64,000 nucleotides of DNA from Macrococcus hajekii (GTDB lineage Bacteria; Bacillota; Bacilli; Staphylococcales; Staphylococcaceae), in NCBI RefSeq assembly GCF_004359505.1, contig NZ_SCWE01000002.1, positions 186,001 to 250,000 on the forward strand, given 5' to 3'. Position numbers and translations under genes: made by a program. Below, one piece after another: positions 28,071 through 37,007 of this stretch. Numbering within the stretch: position 1 is the stretch's first letter; each line of letters opens with the position of its first letter. The notes beneath the pieces were generated by a model that was not told the origin of the DNA, searched no databases, and saw nothing but the letters and a program-made list of their open reading frames with translations.

Positions 28071-28856
28071 ATGCCAGAAGATATCACTTACAACCAGTCC
28101 ATCATTAAATATAGTGATGGTCATTATATAGAACAGACTGATGACATCGCGACAGAGTTTCCACTCACCCTCTATGTCAATCAGCAGGAGTTTGCAACAA
28201 TCGTTTGCAGTCCCACAAATTTGCATGAACTTGTCCTCGGTTTCCTCGCTTCAGAAGGTGTTATCTTCAGACGAGCCGATATTAAGGATATCCATATAGA
28301 TGATAGTAAAGGGTTCTGCCATATTATACTGAACCGCGAAATTGAACAGCATTATGGTCAATATACAAAACGAATGATCAGTTCATGCTGCGGTAAAAGC
28401 AGACAGTTTTATTTCGTAAATGATGCTGCTACCTCCAAGGTCTCACTGACTGATAAAACAGTAACGGCCGCTGAAATCTTTAAGATGATGAATGCTTTGC
28501 AGACGGAAAGTACAGATTTCAAACAAACAGGTGGTCTGCACAATGCCGCAATCAGTGACGGTAAGGACTTTTATATTCACCGCTCAGATATTGGTCGCCA
28601 TAATGCACTCGATAAACTTTTTGGCTACTGTATTGAACAACGAATTCCAATCAGAGATAAAGTACTGATTTTTTCAGGACGAATTTCCTCGGAAATTCTA
28701 ATCAAAGCTTCTAAAATCGGTGTCGGTATCATCCTTTCAAAATCAGCACCGACTGACCTCGCCATTAAACTGGCGAGTGACTTAAATATTACAGCTGTCG
28801 GGTTTATCAGAAATGAATCATTTAATATTTATAGTCATGCAGAACGCATCAAATAA
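28071..28856 (+). CDS. fdhD: Formate dehydrogenase accessory sulfurtransferase
   Basis: FdhD passes sulfur from a cysteine desulfurase to the molybdenum cofactor of formate dehydrogenase. The 261-residue protein has the two adjacent cysteines in SSCCGKS (near residue 110), NLHELVLGFLASEGV and the cofactor-binding GGLHNAA and SDIGRHNALDKL blocks. The ATG at 28071 follows GAAGGGAG; an upstream in-frame GTG overlaps that site. It is divergent from narG, and no formate dehydrogenase gene is present in the window. Confidence 0.93.
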   Translation: MPEDITYNQSIIKYSDGHYIEQTDDIATEFPLTLYVNQQEFATIVCSPTNLHELVLGFLASEGVIFRRADIKDIHIDDSKGFCHIILNREIEQHYGQYTKRMISSCCGKSRQFYFVNDAATSKVSLTDKTVTAAEIFKMMNALQTESTDFKQTGGLHNAAISDGKDFYIHRSDIGRHNALDKLFGYCIEQRIPIRDKVLIFSGRISSEILIKASKIGVGIILSKSAPTDLAIKLASDLNITAVGFIRNESFNIYSHAERIK

Positions 28857-28857
28857 A

Positions 28858-28888
28858 AAAGGCTCGAGCTATTTCAGCTCGAGCCTTT
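28858..28888. terminator. Terminator shared by fdhD and the GNAT gene
   Basis: Two 13-base arms pair perfectly around a 5-base loop between convergent genes. A/T runs flank both sides. Confidence 0.85.
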
Positions 28889-29614
28889 CACTTTCAGCAG
28901 TTCATAACGTTCACTGACTTTTTTGTAGCCTTGCTTTTCATACATCTCTCGTGGTGTATCATTTCCATCCGCAATCAAGATAAGTGATTCCCCGTATGTA
29001 AGTACTTGTGCCTGAAGTGCACTCCCAATCCCTTTACCTCTGGCATCTTCCAGGACATAAAAATCATCCAGCTCAATAAATGAATCATTCAGGATAGCTT
29101 CAAGCTTACCGACTGGTCTGCCTCCATTGTAGGCTACCAGCTGAATAATCGTCTCATCTCCTAAATCGGCTGTATGCATCTCCTCTTTCAGATCCACAAA
29201 ATCTTCATCATATTGCAGCTCACCGGCACGACAGACCTGCAGGAAGTCGCTGAATGTCTGATCGTCACATACGACTTTCACTTCTCCAGCTTGACGTTTT
29301 ACAGATAACTCTTTCGTCTCATATAGTTCCATCTTCTCGATTTTATAATTCTGTTTCTCCGCATAGTTAATAAGTTCCTGCGGCAGCGTCTCGTTCTCCG
29401 GAAAAATAAATAGCAGATGCTGCTGATTTCGCGCCTGATGAAACTGCTGCTGCTTGCTCTCATCCTGCTTGAATGTTATCAGGTCAGGCATCTCTTTATA
29501 CTCGAAAAAGTTAGAATAGTAACGAATCAGTTGTGACGGTGTATGGTAATGCTTATATCTGCTATTATCCTCATACAATTCTGCAACTTGCTTTGTCTCT
29601 TTGAATGTCGCCAT
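28874..29614 (-). CDS. GNAT family N-acetyltransferase
   Basis: The 246-residue protein has a C-terminal GNAT fold with the acetyl-CoA-binding loop ARGKGIGSALQAQVL (near residue 190) preceded by IELDDFYVLED. The N-terminal 100 residues are a less conserved half that may be a degenerate second GNAT-like domain. The acetylated substrate is unknown. It starts about 22 bases downstream of bioY on the same strand and may be on its transcript. Confidence 0.8.
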   Translation of the reverse strand: MATFKETKQVAELYEDNSRYKHYHTPSQLIRYYSNFFEYKEMPDLITFKQDESKQQQFHQARNQQHLLFIFPENETLPQELINYAEKQNYKIEKMELYETKELSVKRQAGEVKVVCDDQTFSDFLQVCRAGELQYDEDFVDLKEEMHTADLGDETIIQLVAYNGGRPVGKLEAILNDSFIELDDFYVLEDARGKGIGSALQAQVLTYGESLILIADGNDTPREMYEKQGYKKVSERYELLKVKGSS

Positions 29615-29636
29615 ACCTATCCCCCCTTAACGACTA

Positions 29637-30188
29637 TTATATCGTATTAAAGAAACGTCTTATGGATGGAATTTCTCTTAGTCTGACTGCTAGAAATGCA
29701 GCGATGAGGGCCTTAACTAAATCACCGGGTACAAAGACAATGACTGTCTTCAGCGCCTTAATAATAGGTAAATGCAAGTTGAATGCCATAAATAGACCAC
29801 CGATTAAATTACAGAGAATTGCGCCGATTAAGCCATTGATCAGAAAGACCTGCCAGACATTTAACGACTGAAATTTCCTTTCAGTCAGCAGACCTATTAA
29901 ATAAGCAACTAACGGAAATGAAAGAATATAACCGCCAGTAGGTCCGAAAAATAAGCCGAAACCACCATGTCCCCCTGATAAAAGCGGGAGACCCATTGCA
30001 ACCATCAATACAAATAGCAGAACGCTCAGTCCGCCTCTCTTACTCCCTAAAAGACAACCTGCTAAAATATAACCTAAATTTTGAAATGTAAAAGGCACAC
30101 CGATACCCAAATTAATGGCTGGCAATAAACCTAATACTGCAATTAAAGCAGTAAACATCGCAACGATGACTAAATCTTTCGTTTTCAC
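29637..30188 (-). CDS. bioY: Biotin ECF transporter substrate-binding component BioY
   Basis: BioY is the biotin-binding membrane component of an energy-coupling-factor transporter; the ATPases and EcfT are encoded elsewhere. The 183-residue protein has six hydrophobic helices and the signature GVPFTFQNLGYILAG. The best start is the GTG eight bases after AAAGGGG, because the nearby ATG has almost no spacing. A BirA-type inverted repeat lies in the promoter, fitting repression by biotin. Confidence 0.88.
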   Translation of the reverse strand: MKTKDLVIVAMFTALIAVLGLLPAINLGIGVPFTFQNLGYILAGCLLGSKRGGLSVLLFVLMVAMGLPLLSGGHGGFGLFFGPTGGYILSFPLVAYLIGLLTERKFQSLNVWQVFLINGLIGAILCNLIGGLFMAFNLHLPIIKALKTVIVFVPGDLVKALIAAFLAVRLREIPSIRRFFNTI

Positions 30189-30227
30189 TCTCATTTCCCC
30201 TTTCGACAATAATCTGATTATAACCCA

Positions 30228-30260
30228 ATTGTCAACTTGTTAAAATATAAAGTTTACAAT
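30228..30260 (-). promoter_or_regulatory. BirA-type biotin operator upstream of bioY
   Basis: ATTGTCAAC and GTTTACAAT are inverted half-sites (8 of 9 complementary) separated by 15 bases. This is the geometry of the BirA repressor site of Gram-positive biotin genes. A minus-strand TATAAT lies just downstream (about 30218-30223), so binding would cover the -35 region of bioY. Confidence 0.7.
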
Positions 30261-30295
30261 ACTGCCCAAAAAAAGATGCACCGTAGCGCACCTTG

Positions 30296-31216
30296 TTATT
30301 TTAGTTTCAGTAATTCTTCTTTTAATACTTTACGCTGGTGTTCCAGTGAAATAGGATCGTTGAACCAAAAGTCCTCTGCATCGTACTGGATGACACGATT
30401 GTTTTTTGATGCATCCATGTTTTTCCACACATTTGACTGAACGATACTATTTGAGTCTTTACCTGCATCACTTGAATACAGAACAACATCGCCTGCATAT
30501 TTAGCGATTTCTTCGGCAGAAATCTTTTTCCAGCCTGTTGGTTTGATATCTTTAGCTACGTCTTCCTGCATCTTCAGACCAAAGGCCTGATAGATAATCT
30601 CGGAGCCACGTCCCCAGTTATCACCGTATGCATAAATATCTTTCTGGAAGAACTGATAAATAGTATACGCTAAATCATCGCCTAAATGTGATTTAATTTC
30701 CTTACCGTCTTTAGCTGTTTTTTCCTTCCATTGATCAACAAATGCTTTTGCCTCTTTTTCTTTTCCTACAATTTTACCTAGTTCCTCATGAATTTCTAAA
30801 TACCCATGTTTTGCATAAGATACAGGAATAGTAGGGGCGATTTTTTCATATTTACTGTTATTCTTGTCTGTATCAAAAGAAATAATTAAATCTGGTTTTA
30901 ATGTTGCGACTTTCTCAACATCACCCGCACCTAATTTTTCCACACCTTTTAATTTCGGAGCTAAAATCTCAGATTGGAATGCATATTCATCAACACCGAC
31001 CGGCTTAACACCTAAATCCAGTAAATTACCTGTATAGCTTGCTCCCATTAATACAATGCGCTTCGGTTCAGCAGGTATTTTAATCATTTTTCCATTATCT
31101 AATTTATAATCAACCATACTATCAGACTTTTCTTCTTTCCCCTTGTCATCTGATGTATTACCACATGCAGCTAAAGTCATGATACATACTAGTAAAGCGA
31201 ACAGCCACTTTTTCAT
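30296..31216 (-). CDS. fhuD2: FhuD2-like hydroxamate siderophore-binding lipoprotein
   Basis: This lipoprotein binds ferric hydroxamate siderophores outside the membrane for an ABC importer. The signal peptide ends in the lipobox LAAC with lipidated Cys18. The 306-residue class III binding protein contains PKRIVLMG and the stretch YGDNWGRGSEIIYQAFGLKMQ region that is nearly identical to S. aureus FhuD2. A Fur box lies just before the start, supporting iron control. As in S. aureus it stands alone, so the permease and ATPase must be elsewhere. Confidence 0.88.
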   Translation of the reverse strand: MKKWLFALLVCIMTLAACGNTSDDKGKEEKSDSMVDYKLDNGKMIKIPAEPKRIVLMGASYTGNLLDLGVKPVGVDEYAFQSEILAPKLKGVEKLGAGDVEKVATLKPDLIISFDTDKNNSKYEKIAPTIPVSYAKHGYLEIHEELGKIVGKEKEAKAFVDQWKEKTAKDGKEIKSHLGDDLAYTIYQFFQKDIYAYGDNWGRGSEIIYQAFGLKMQEDVAKDIKPTGWKKISAEEIAKYAGDVVLYSSDAGKDSNSIVQSNVWKNMDASKNNRVIQYDAEDFWFNDPISLEHQRKVLKEELLKLK

Positions 31217-31232
31217 CCTCTTCCTCCTAATT

Positions 31233-31247
31233 GATATTCATTCTCAT
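31233..31247 (-). promoter_or_regulatory. Fur box upstream of fhuD2
   Basis: TGAGAATGAATATCA (minus strand) matches the 7-1-7 Fur core TGATAATNATTATCA at about 12 of 15 positions. It lies about 17-31 bases before the start codon, over the expected promoter and leader. Confidence 0.65.
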
Positions 31248-31290
31248 TTATAATACACAGTTTCCGACGTTCGTGCAATCTCTTTATCAA

Positions 31291-31315
31291 AAAAAGAGTC
31301 TTAATGACTCTTTTT
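31291..31315 (-). terminator. Terminator at the end of the acyl-CoA dehydrogenase gene
   Basis: A-rich and T-rich arms ending in AGAGTC/GACTCT pair around a 5-base loop that overlaps the stop codon, followed by T on the minus strand. Confidence 0.7.
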
Positions 31316-32440
31316 GATTTTATTTGCAAGTTGATTCATGACTGCATCTTCCATCGGTGGATTGTGAAGTCCTGCTCTGATACTGCGATAGCGTCTTTCA
31401 ATCAGACCGCTTGTATTCAGACTTTGACCGCCGATAATACGCATAGCTAAGTCAGTTACTGCGATACCTTTATTCAATACTTGGACTTTAGCTACACCAT
31501 ATGTAGCTAAAAGATTTGATTTGCCTTCTACGTGTAACTGAGCCGCCTGATAGAGGAAATGCCGACTAGTCATCATCTCGAATTCAATCTGTCCTAGTTT
31601 TGTTTCAATATGAGGGATGTCAGCGATAACACCTTCTATTGAATCAGGTGAATGTTGAAGGGCAAAGTCAGTTGCATCATCGGCTGCGCCTTGAGCGATA
31701 CCTAAATAAACAGCTGGAATGAGCAGCAGCCACGGGTTTTCCTGTTTCTCCCGGCTCCACTCTACTCTATAACGATCAGGCACAAACACATCATTAAGTA
31801 TCAGGTCGTGACTGGCAGTCGCACGCATGCCTATTACATCCCACGTTTCTTTTATTTCACATCCTGTCGTCTCTCTCGGTATATAAAAGAAAGAAAGACC
31901 TCCTGTCTCTTCATCATAAGCACCGACAAGATAATGTGTCAGGCGATGACTCATAGAAACATAGGTTTTAACGCCATTAAGCAGCCAGCCCTCTTGATGT
32001 CGAACTGCATTGGTCGCAGCTCTGCCACCACGTGTCGGACTTCCCATCGCAGCTTCTGATACAACCCGGTTCGTTATTCCACCGGCCTGAATATCTGTCG
32101 CCAATTCAGCCAGCATCTCATCTGACCAGATGCTAAACTCAAAAACTTCCCCCACTACACCAAGATGCCAGCCGATACTCAGCGCCGTCGACTCATCATA
32201 AGTAGCCAGTGCTTCATGTATAAGGACCGCTGACTTTACATTACAACCAAAACCACCATGTTCTTCTGGTAATGTCAGGCGGTTATACCCTTTGTCAATC
32301 AGCCAGTCTATCAGCTGATGATTCAATTCTCCTTTAATATCTGCCGTGCGCGCAGATTCAATTATCCATTCCCGGTTATCTTCAAATAATGACAGCCATT
32401 TTCTTTCTATGTCATTTTCTATAAATAATTCGCGGTCCAT
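31301..32440 (-). CDS. Acyl-CoA dehydrogenase family flavoprotein
   Basis: The 379-residue protein has the three-part acyl-CoA dehydrogenase fold. It includes LPEEHGGFGCN near residue 57, a flavin-contact block GMRATASHDLILNDVFVP near residue 205 and a helical C-terminal domain with QSLNTSGLIERRYRSIRAG. Members oxidise acyl-CoA thioesters using FAD, although this branch includes flavin-dependent enzymes with other substrates. I do not see a clear catalytic glutamate in the usual place, so the substrate is open. No beta-oxidation partners are adjacent. GAGGTG precedes the ATG. Confidence 0.75.
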   Translation of the reverse strand: MDRELFIENDIERKWLSLFEDNREWIIESARTADIKGELNHQLIDWLIDKGYNRLTLPEEHGGFGCNVKSAVLIHEALATYDESTALSIGWHLGVVGEVFEFSIWSDEMLAELATDIQAGGITNRVVSEAAMGSPTRGGRAATNAVRHQEGWLLNGVKTYVSMSHRLTHYLVGAYDEETGGLSFFYIPRETTGCEIKETWDVIGMRATASHDLILNDVFVPDRYRVEWSREKQENPWLLLIPAVYLGIAQGAADDATDFALQHSPDSIEGVIADIPHIETKLGQIEFEMMTSRHFLYQAAQLHVEGKSNLLATYGVAKVQVLNKGIAVTDLAMRIIGGQSLNTSGLIERRYRSIRAGLHNPPMEDAVMNQLANKIKKSH

Positions 32441-32487
32441 ATTATCACCTCATAGACATACTACCACTGTTAAAATCAGCCAAACAA

Positions 32488-32513
32488 AAAAACCGACTTT
32501 AAAAGTCGGTTTT
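32488..32513 (-). terminator. Terminator after the zinc alcohol dehydrogenase gene
   Basis: AAACCGACTT and its complement pair around three bases, with T-rich sequence following on the minus strand, six bases beyond the stop codon. Confidence 0.75.
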
Positions 32514-32518
32514 ATAAT

Positions 32519-33667
32519 CTAAGGCTTCAGTACTACTTTAATATTATTATCTTTTTTCTCATCAAAGATTTCATAAGCTTTTGATGCTTCATCAAGTGAC
32601 ATCGTATGAGTGATGATTTCTGTCGGGTCAAATACTCCATCACGGATCATATCATATAACTTCGGCATTAAGTGAATAACAGGTGCCTGTCCTGTTTTCA
32701 CTTGCACGTTACGATTAAAGATAAGTGGTAATGGGAAGTTTGCAGCGGGTGTCGCATAAACCCCTGTAATCTGAATCGTACCAAATTTACGAACTGCTTC
32801 AGCAGCTGTTTCAATCGGACTGATTGTTCCACGCTGTGGTGTCACTAGATTAGTCGCTCTTTCTTTTAGTTTTACCTGACCATCCATACCGACACAGTCA
32901 ATAACGACATCTGCGCCGCCTTTTGTATTTTCACGGAGTAATTTTCCGATCTCTTTCTCTTTATCGAAGTTATAAACTTCTACTTGGTTAAACTTCTTCG
33001 CATGTTCTAAACGATGCTCAACATTATCAACTGCAATAATACGATTCGCACCTTTTAATTTGGCAAACTTCTGTGCCATTAAGCCAATTGGGCCACAACC
33101 TAGTACTATCACTGTATCGCCTGCTTTAACGCCTGCATGTTCTACACTCCAGTAAGCAGTAGGTACGACATCAGATAAGAAGAGTACCTGTTCATCTTTC
33201 ATATCGCTATCAGGTACGACGAATGATGAGAAGTCAGCAAATGGTACTCTTAAGTATTCTGCCTGACCACCCCAGTGATTGCCGTGCATTTTACCAAATC
33301 CGAATAAGCCACCATTGTCCATTTTCCAGTTCGCCTGTTCTTCATTTGAGTTATCACATTGTGATTCCATATCATGCGTACAATAGTAGCACTCTCCACA
33401 ACCGATATTAAATGGAATAACGACACGGTCGCCTTTTTTAAGTTTAGTGACTTGACTACCTACTTCTTCAACAATTCCCATCGGTTCATGACCGATAACA
33501 AAACCAGGATCCATCATCATGTCTCCCTGGTGGTATAAATGTAAATCAGAACCACAGATACCTGTAGCTGTAATTTTAATAATTGCATCAGTTGGTGCTT
33601 CAATAATCGGGTCTTTTACCTGCTTCACTTCCATCTTCTTTTTCCCTTGGAATGTTACTGCTTTCAT
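32519..33667 (-). CDS. Zinc-dependent alcohol dehydrogenase (formaldehyde-dehydrogenase-like)
   Basis: This medium-chain dehydrogenase oxidises an alcohol or an aldehyde adduct with NAD(P). It has the catalytic-zinc block GICGSDLHLYHQGDMM and GHEPMGIVEEVG, and four structural-zinc cysteines around GCGECYYCTHDMESQC. The cofactor loop is VLGCGPIGLMAQ. Length 382 is slightly longer than simple ADHs and fits the glutathione-independent formaldehyde dehydrogenase-like group. GAGGTG is well placed for the chosen ATG. The natural substrate is not decided by context. Confidence 0.82.
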   Translation of the reverse strand: MKAVTFQGKKKMEVKQVKDPIIEAPTDAIIKITATGICGSDLHLYHQGDMMMDPGFVIGHEPMGIVEEVGSQVTKLKKGDRVVIPFNIGCGECYYCTHDMESQCDNSNEEQANWKMDNGGLFGFGKMHGNHWGGQAEYLRVPFADFSSFVVPDSDMKDEQVLFLSDVVPTAYWSVEHAGVKAGDTVIVLGCGPIGLMAQKFAKLKGANRIIAVDNVEHRLEHAKKFNQVEVYNFDKEKEIGKLLRENTKGGADVVIDCVGMDGQVKLKERATNLVTPQRGTISPIETAAEAVRKFGTIQITGVYATPAANFPLPLIFNRNVQVKTGQAPVIHLMPKLYDMIRDGVFDPTEIITHTMSLDEASKAYEIFDEKKDNNIKVVLKP

Positions 33668-33780
33668 AGTTAGACACCTCATTTTTGTATTTTTGATACT
33701 ATACCCGTTTCCTCTTATATAAACTCACTTTATATGTACACCTCATTTTTATTTCAGGTTTTAAATTATATTAACTTATG

Positions 33781-33786
33781 TATAAT
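33781..33786 (+). promoter_or_regulatory. Likely -10 box of modA
   Basis: A perfect TATAAT lies 27 bases before the modA start codon. No clear -35 box is visible. Confidence 0.4.
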
Positions 33787-33813
33787 GGAATTATTAACGA
33801 CGGGGGGTACACT

Positions 33814-34557
33814 ATGAAAAAAACATTATTATTTTTTTCCTTACTAGCGCTAAGCGGCTGTGCCAATCACGGTAGTTCACAGTCTAAAGAAAAGAGTGTT
33901 ATAACAGTCTCTGCTGCCGCTAGTCTGAAAGAAGCTCTCAGCGACATTGAAGTAACTTATGAGAAGGCGCATCCGGACATCGATATCAAATTCAACTACG
34001 GTGCTTCCGGCTCACTGAGCAACCAGATTAAAGCAGGCGCGCCAGTGGACCTCTTCTTCTCAGCAGCACAAAATAAAGTAGATGATTTAGTTGAGGCGGG
34101 TACTGTTAAAAGTGATGATCAGAAGACTGTACTGCATAATCAGCTTGTTGCTGTTTCAAAAAATAAGTTGAATGGACTCTCTGACTTAAACAATAAGGCC
34201 ATTAATAAAATAGCTATCGGCACTCCGCAAGCTGTCCCTGCCGGTGCTTACGCTAAAGAAGCTCTAAGTAAAGCACAGCTCTGGTCACCGATTAAAACAA
34301 AACTCGTTTATACAAAAGACGTCAGACAAGCGCTGACTTATGTGCAATCCGAGAACGCTGATGTAGGGATTGTCTATATGACGGATGCTAAAAATACGGA
34401 ATTAAAACAGTTACCGATTGATGATGAATTACATCAGCCTATCACTTACCCTCTTGCACTGATCAAGGATAGCTCAATCAACAAAGCGTTCTATCAATAT
34501 CTGCAGTCTGATGCTGCTAAGAAAGTATATCAATCATATGGATTTATTACTGAGTGA
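33814..34557 (+). CDS. modA: Molybdate ABC transporter substrate-binding lipoprotein
   Basis: ModA captures molybdate outside the cell. The signal ends in the lipobox LSGC (Cys16). The 247-residue protein carries AAASLKEAL near residue 36, NYGASGSLSNQI and GTPQAVPAGAYAKEAL, which are oxyanion-contact regions of ModA. The internal ATG after a GGGGGG purine run is preferred over an upstream in-frame ATG because it gives a normal signal peptide. It overlaps modB by 20 bases. It feeds molybdenum to the nitrate reductase island. Confidence 0.93.
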   Translation: MKKTLLFFSLLALSGCANHGSSQSKEKSVITVSAAASLKEALSDIEVTYEKAHPDIDIKFNYGASGSLSNQIKAGAPVDLFFSAAQNKVDDLVEAGTVKSDDQKTVLHNQLVAVSKNKLNGLSDLNNKAINKIAIGTPQAVPAGAYAKEALSKAQLWSPIKTKLVYTKDVRQALTYVQSENADVGIVYMTDAKNTELKQLPIDDELHQPITYPLALIKDSSINKAFYQYLQSDAAKKVYQSYGFITE

Positions 34558-35194
34558 GGCCTTTCTCTCCCCCATCATCATTTCACTGAAGGTAGCCCTG
34601 ACAGCAACTGCGCTCAGTCTTTGTATCGGTCTCTTACTGCTCTATCTAATGGAACAATCATTTCCCGGGAAATCAGTCATTGAAACAATCATTATGTTAC
34701 CTATGGTCCTCCCGCCTACGGTCATCGGCTTCCTTTTGCTCTTTTTGTTCGGTAGACAAGGTCTTGGTCATTTACTTGGTGTTAGTCCGATTTTCACTAT
34801 TTATGCTGCCATAATGGCAGCGACTGTTGTTGCCGTACCTCTCATGTATCAATCACTTAAAATAGGAATTGACAATGTGACCTCCGATGTCATCGATGCT
34901 GCTAAAGTAGACGGTGCTGACGGCATGCATATCTTCAGATATATCATCATTCCTTTAGCAAAAAATGCTTTACTGACAGGTCTCTTATTCTCTTTTGCAC
35001 GTGCACTCGGTGAATTCGGTGCAACACTTATTTTTGCCGGCAATATCCCCGGTCTTACACAGACTATGGCAACGGCTATTTATATCGCAATTGATAATAA
35101 TGAGTTAAAACTCGCGAGTGCCTGGGTCATCCTGATGATTGTTTTCTCATTTATATTGATGCTACTGATACAGAACTTTAAAAAAAATACATAA
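34538..35194 (+). CDS. modB: Molybdate ABC transporter permease
   Basis: ModB is the membrane channel of the molybdate importer. The 218-residue protein has about five helices and the ABC-permease EAA loop VIDAAKVDGADGMHIFRYIIIPLA that would contact the ATPase, plus ALGEFGATLIFAGNIPG, a strong ModB signature. The ATG at 34538 gives the expected first helix; the frame is open earlier inside modA. The ATPase gene modC, which normally follows, is missing: a terminator comes directly after modB. Confidence 0.92.
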   Translation: MDLLLSEAFLSPIIISLKVALTATALSLCIGLLLLYLMEQSFPGKSVIETIIMLPMVLPPTVIGFLLLFLFGRQGLGHLLGVSPIFTIYAAIMAATVVAVPLMYQSLKIGIDNVTSDVIDAAKVDGADGMHIFRYIIIPLAKNALLTGLLFSFARALGEFGATLIFAGNIPGLTQTMATAIYIAIDNNELKLASAWVILMIVFSFILMLLIQNFKKNT

Positions 35195-35197
35195 AAA

Positions 35198-35232
35198 TAA
35201 GAGACGATTTCTGGAATCGTCTCTTATTTTAT
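35198..35232. terminator. Terminator between modB and the SDR gene
   Basis: AAAATAAGAGACGATT and its complement form a long hairpin around a few loop bases. It lies between convergent genes and suits both strands. Confidence 0.85.
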
Positions 35233-35233
35233 A

Positions 35234-36115
35234 TTAATTGATTTGAACGCCACCTGTTACACCATAGACTTGTCCTGTTACATAGCTTGCATTATCAGAA
35301 GCCAGGAATACATAGACATCTGACAATTCAACTGGTTGACCTGCACGCTGCAGATCTACTTTCTGTCCAAACTCCGGAATCTTCTCCTGAGGTTGTCCTC
35401 CTGTAATCTGAAGTGCTGTCCAGATTGGACCTGGGGCAACCGAATTGACTCGGATACCTTTATCAGCAAGCTGAGTTGCAAGTGATTTAGTAATAGATAC
35501 AATCGCACTCTTAGTGGCTGCGTAATCTACTAAATTTTTGCTTGGATTATATGATTGTACTGATGAAGTTGTAATGATAGAAGCACCTGGATTGAGGTGT
35601 GGTAATGCTGCTTGTATTGTCCAGACTAATGAATAGACATTGGTTTCAAATGTAGAACGAAGTTGTTCTGTTGATAAGTCTTCAATCTTTTCAACAGCAG
35701 TCTGTTCGCCTGCTACGCTACACAGAATATCAATACCACCGAGTTCTTTAACAGCTTGTTCTACTAATTCCTTGTTGAACGTTTCATCTCTCAAATCTCC
35801 AGGAATCAGAACTGCTTTTTGACCCGCTTCTTCTATTACTTTTTTAACTTCCTGTGCATCTGCTTCTTCAGCAGGCAGATAATTAATCGCAACATCTGCC
35901 CCTTCTTTAGCATAAGCAATAGCTGCTGCGCGGCCAATACCAGAGTCTCCGCCTGTTACTAAAGCTTTCTTGCCTGTTAATTTATCCGTTCCTTTATATG
36001 AAGTTTCACCGCAATCAGGGACAGGCGTCATCTTCTGCTGTAAACCGGGTGCTGCCTGTTCCTGTTTTTCAAACTTGCCGTCGTAATGTTTAGTTAATGG
36101 ATTTTCATTTATCAT
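35234..36115 (-). CDS. SDR family oxidoreductase, general-stress-protein-39 type
   Basis: This NAD(P)-dependent short-chain dehydrogenase has an extended N-terminus of about 45 residues before the cofactor loop [11 protein letters not shown]. The catalytic Ser (TSSVQSY) and the YAATKSA motif with Tyr and Lys follow, then APGPIWTAL. The 293-residue length and N-terminal extension match the B. subtilis GSP39/YhdF group. AAGGGAG lies eight bases before the chosen ATG. A plausible SigB promoter upstream fits a stress role. The substrate is unknown. Confidence 0.85.
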   Translation of the reverse strand: MINENPLTKHYDGKFEKQEQAAPGLQQKMTPVPDCGETSYKGTDKLTGKKALVTGGDSGIGRAAAIAYAKEGADVAINYLPAEEADAQEVKKVIEEAGQKAVLIPGDLRDETFNKELVEQAVKELGGIDILCSVAGEQTAVEKIEDLSTEQLRSTFETNVYSLVWTIQAALPHLNPGASIITTSSVQSYNPSKNLVDYAATKSAIVSITKSLATQLADKGIRVNSVAPGPIWTALQITGGQPQEKIPEFGQKVDLQRAGQPVELSDVYVFLASDNASYVTGQVYGVTGGVQIN

Positions 36116-36141
36116 CACTATCACTCCCTTATAGTCCATAC

Positions 36142-36167
36142 TATTTCACTGATTCAAGGAATTAAAC
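36142..36167 (-). promoter_or_regulatory. Possible SigB promoter of the SDR gene
   Basis: On the minus strand GTTTAA and GAAATA are separated by 14 bases. The -35 part matches the SigB consensus exactly and the -10 part (consensus GGGTAT) about half. It ends about 27 bases before the start codon. Confidence 0.4.
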
Positions 36168-36252
36168 ATAATAGTTTAGCATCTTTTCTTGATAAAACGT
36201 TTACTAGTCGGTAGACTAAAAGCGAAGACAACATAAAAAAGGAGAATGTCCT

Positions 36253-36969
36253 ATGACACAATCAACACCTCATATTAAACCAGAAAATAATCCAATCGCA
36301 GAAACGATTCTTTTACCCGGCGATCCGCTTCGTGCTAAATTCATTGCTGACACTTACTTGGAAGACGTTGTTCAGTTCAACGAAGTACGTAATATGTTTG
36401 GTTACACAGGTACATATAAAGGCAAAAAAATCTCTGTTATGGGTACAGGTATGGGTATCCCGTCCATCGGTATCTATTCTTATGAACTGATTCATACATT
36501 TGGCGTTAAGAACTTGATCCGTGTGGGTTCTTGTGGTGCAATGCAGGAAGGCATCAACGTCTATGATGTCATCATCGCTCAAGGTGCCTCTACAGACTCT
36601 AACTATGTGGCACAATATGGTCTGCCAGGACATTTCGCGCCTATCGCAGATTACAGCTTGCTTGCACGTGCAAAACAACTGGCAGATGAAAAAGGTGTAC
36701 CGAATCATGTGGGTAACGTCTTGTCATCTGATATTTTCTACAATGCGAACCAGGAAGCTACTGATAAATGGCGTTCTATGGGTATTCTTGCTGTCGAAAT
36801 GGAATCAGCTGGTCTTTATATGAATGCAGCTTATGCAGGCGGTGATGTCAAAGCACTTGGCATCTTCACAGTAAGTGACCACTTACTCACTCATGAAGAA
36901 ACAACTCCTGAAGAACGTCAGACTTCATTCACTAAAATGATGGAAATTGCACTTGAAATCGTTGAATAA
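36253..36969 (+). CDS. deoD: Purine nucleoside phosphorylase, DeoD type
   Basis: DeoD cleaves purine (deoxy)nucleosides with phosphate to base and (deoxy)ribose-1-phosphate. The 238-residue hexameric-type enzyme has LLPGDPLRAKFIAD, the RVGSCGAM phosphate/ribose site and VEMESAGLY with the ribose-binding Glu. The catalytic Asp is in TVSDHL. AAAGGAG precedes the ATG. It stands alone and complements the NupC transporter of the window. Confidence 0.95.
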   Translation: MTQSTPHIKPENNPIAETILLPGDPLRAKFIADTYLEDVVQFNEVRNMFGYTGTYKGKKISVMGTGMGIPSIGIYSYELIHTFGVKNLIRVGSCGAMQEGINVYDVIIAQGASTDSNYVAQYGLPGHFAPIADYSLLARAKQLADEKGVPNHVGNVLSSDIFYNANQEATDKWRSMGILAVEMESAGLYMNAAYAGGDVKALGIFTVSDHLLTHEETTPEERQTSFTKMMEIALEIVE

Positions 36970-36974
36970 AGCAC

Positions 36975-37007
36975 AAAAATAAGAAGCCGTGAAGGCTTCT
37001 TATTTTT
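36975..37007. terminator. Terminator between deoD and the following convergent gene
   Basis: Two 14-base arms pair perfectly around five bases. Long A and T runs on the two sides make it bidirectional. Confidence 0.85.

Noticed and set aside
30265-30300. Terminator after the fhuD2 gene
   Set aside because: A T-run exists on the minus strand, but the flanking GCACC/GTGCG segments are direct rather than inverted repeats, so no stable stem can be drawn.
36192-36215. A cre-like AAAACGTTTACT upstream of deoD
   Set aside because: The 5' TG and the last base do not match cre, leaving three mismatches at fixed positions.
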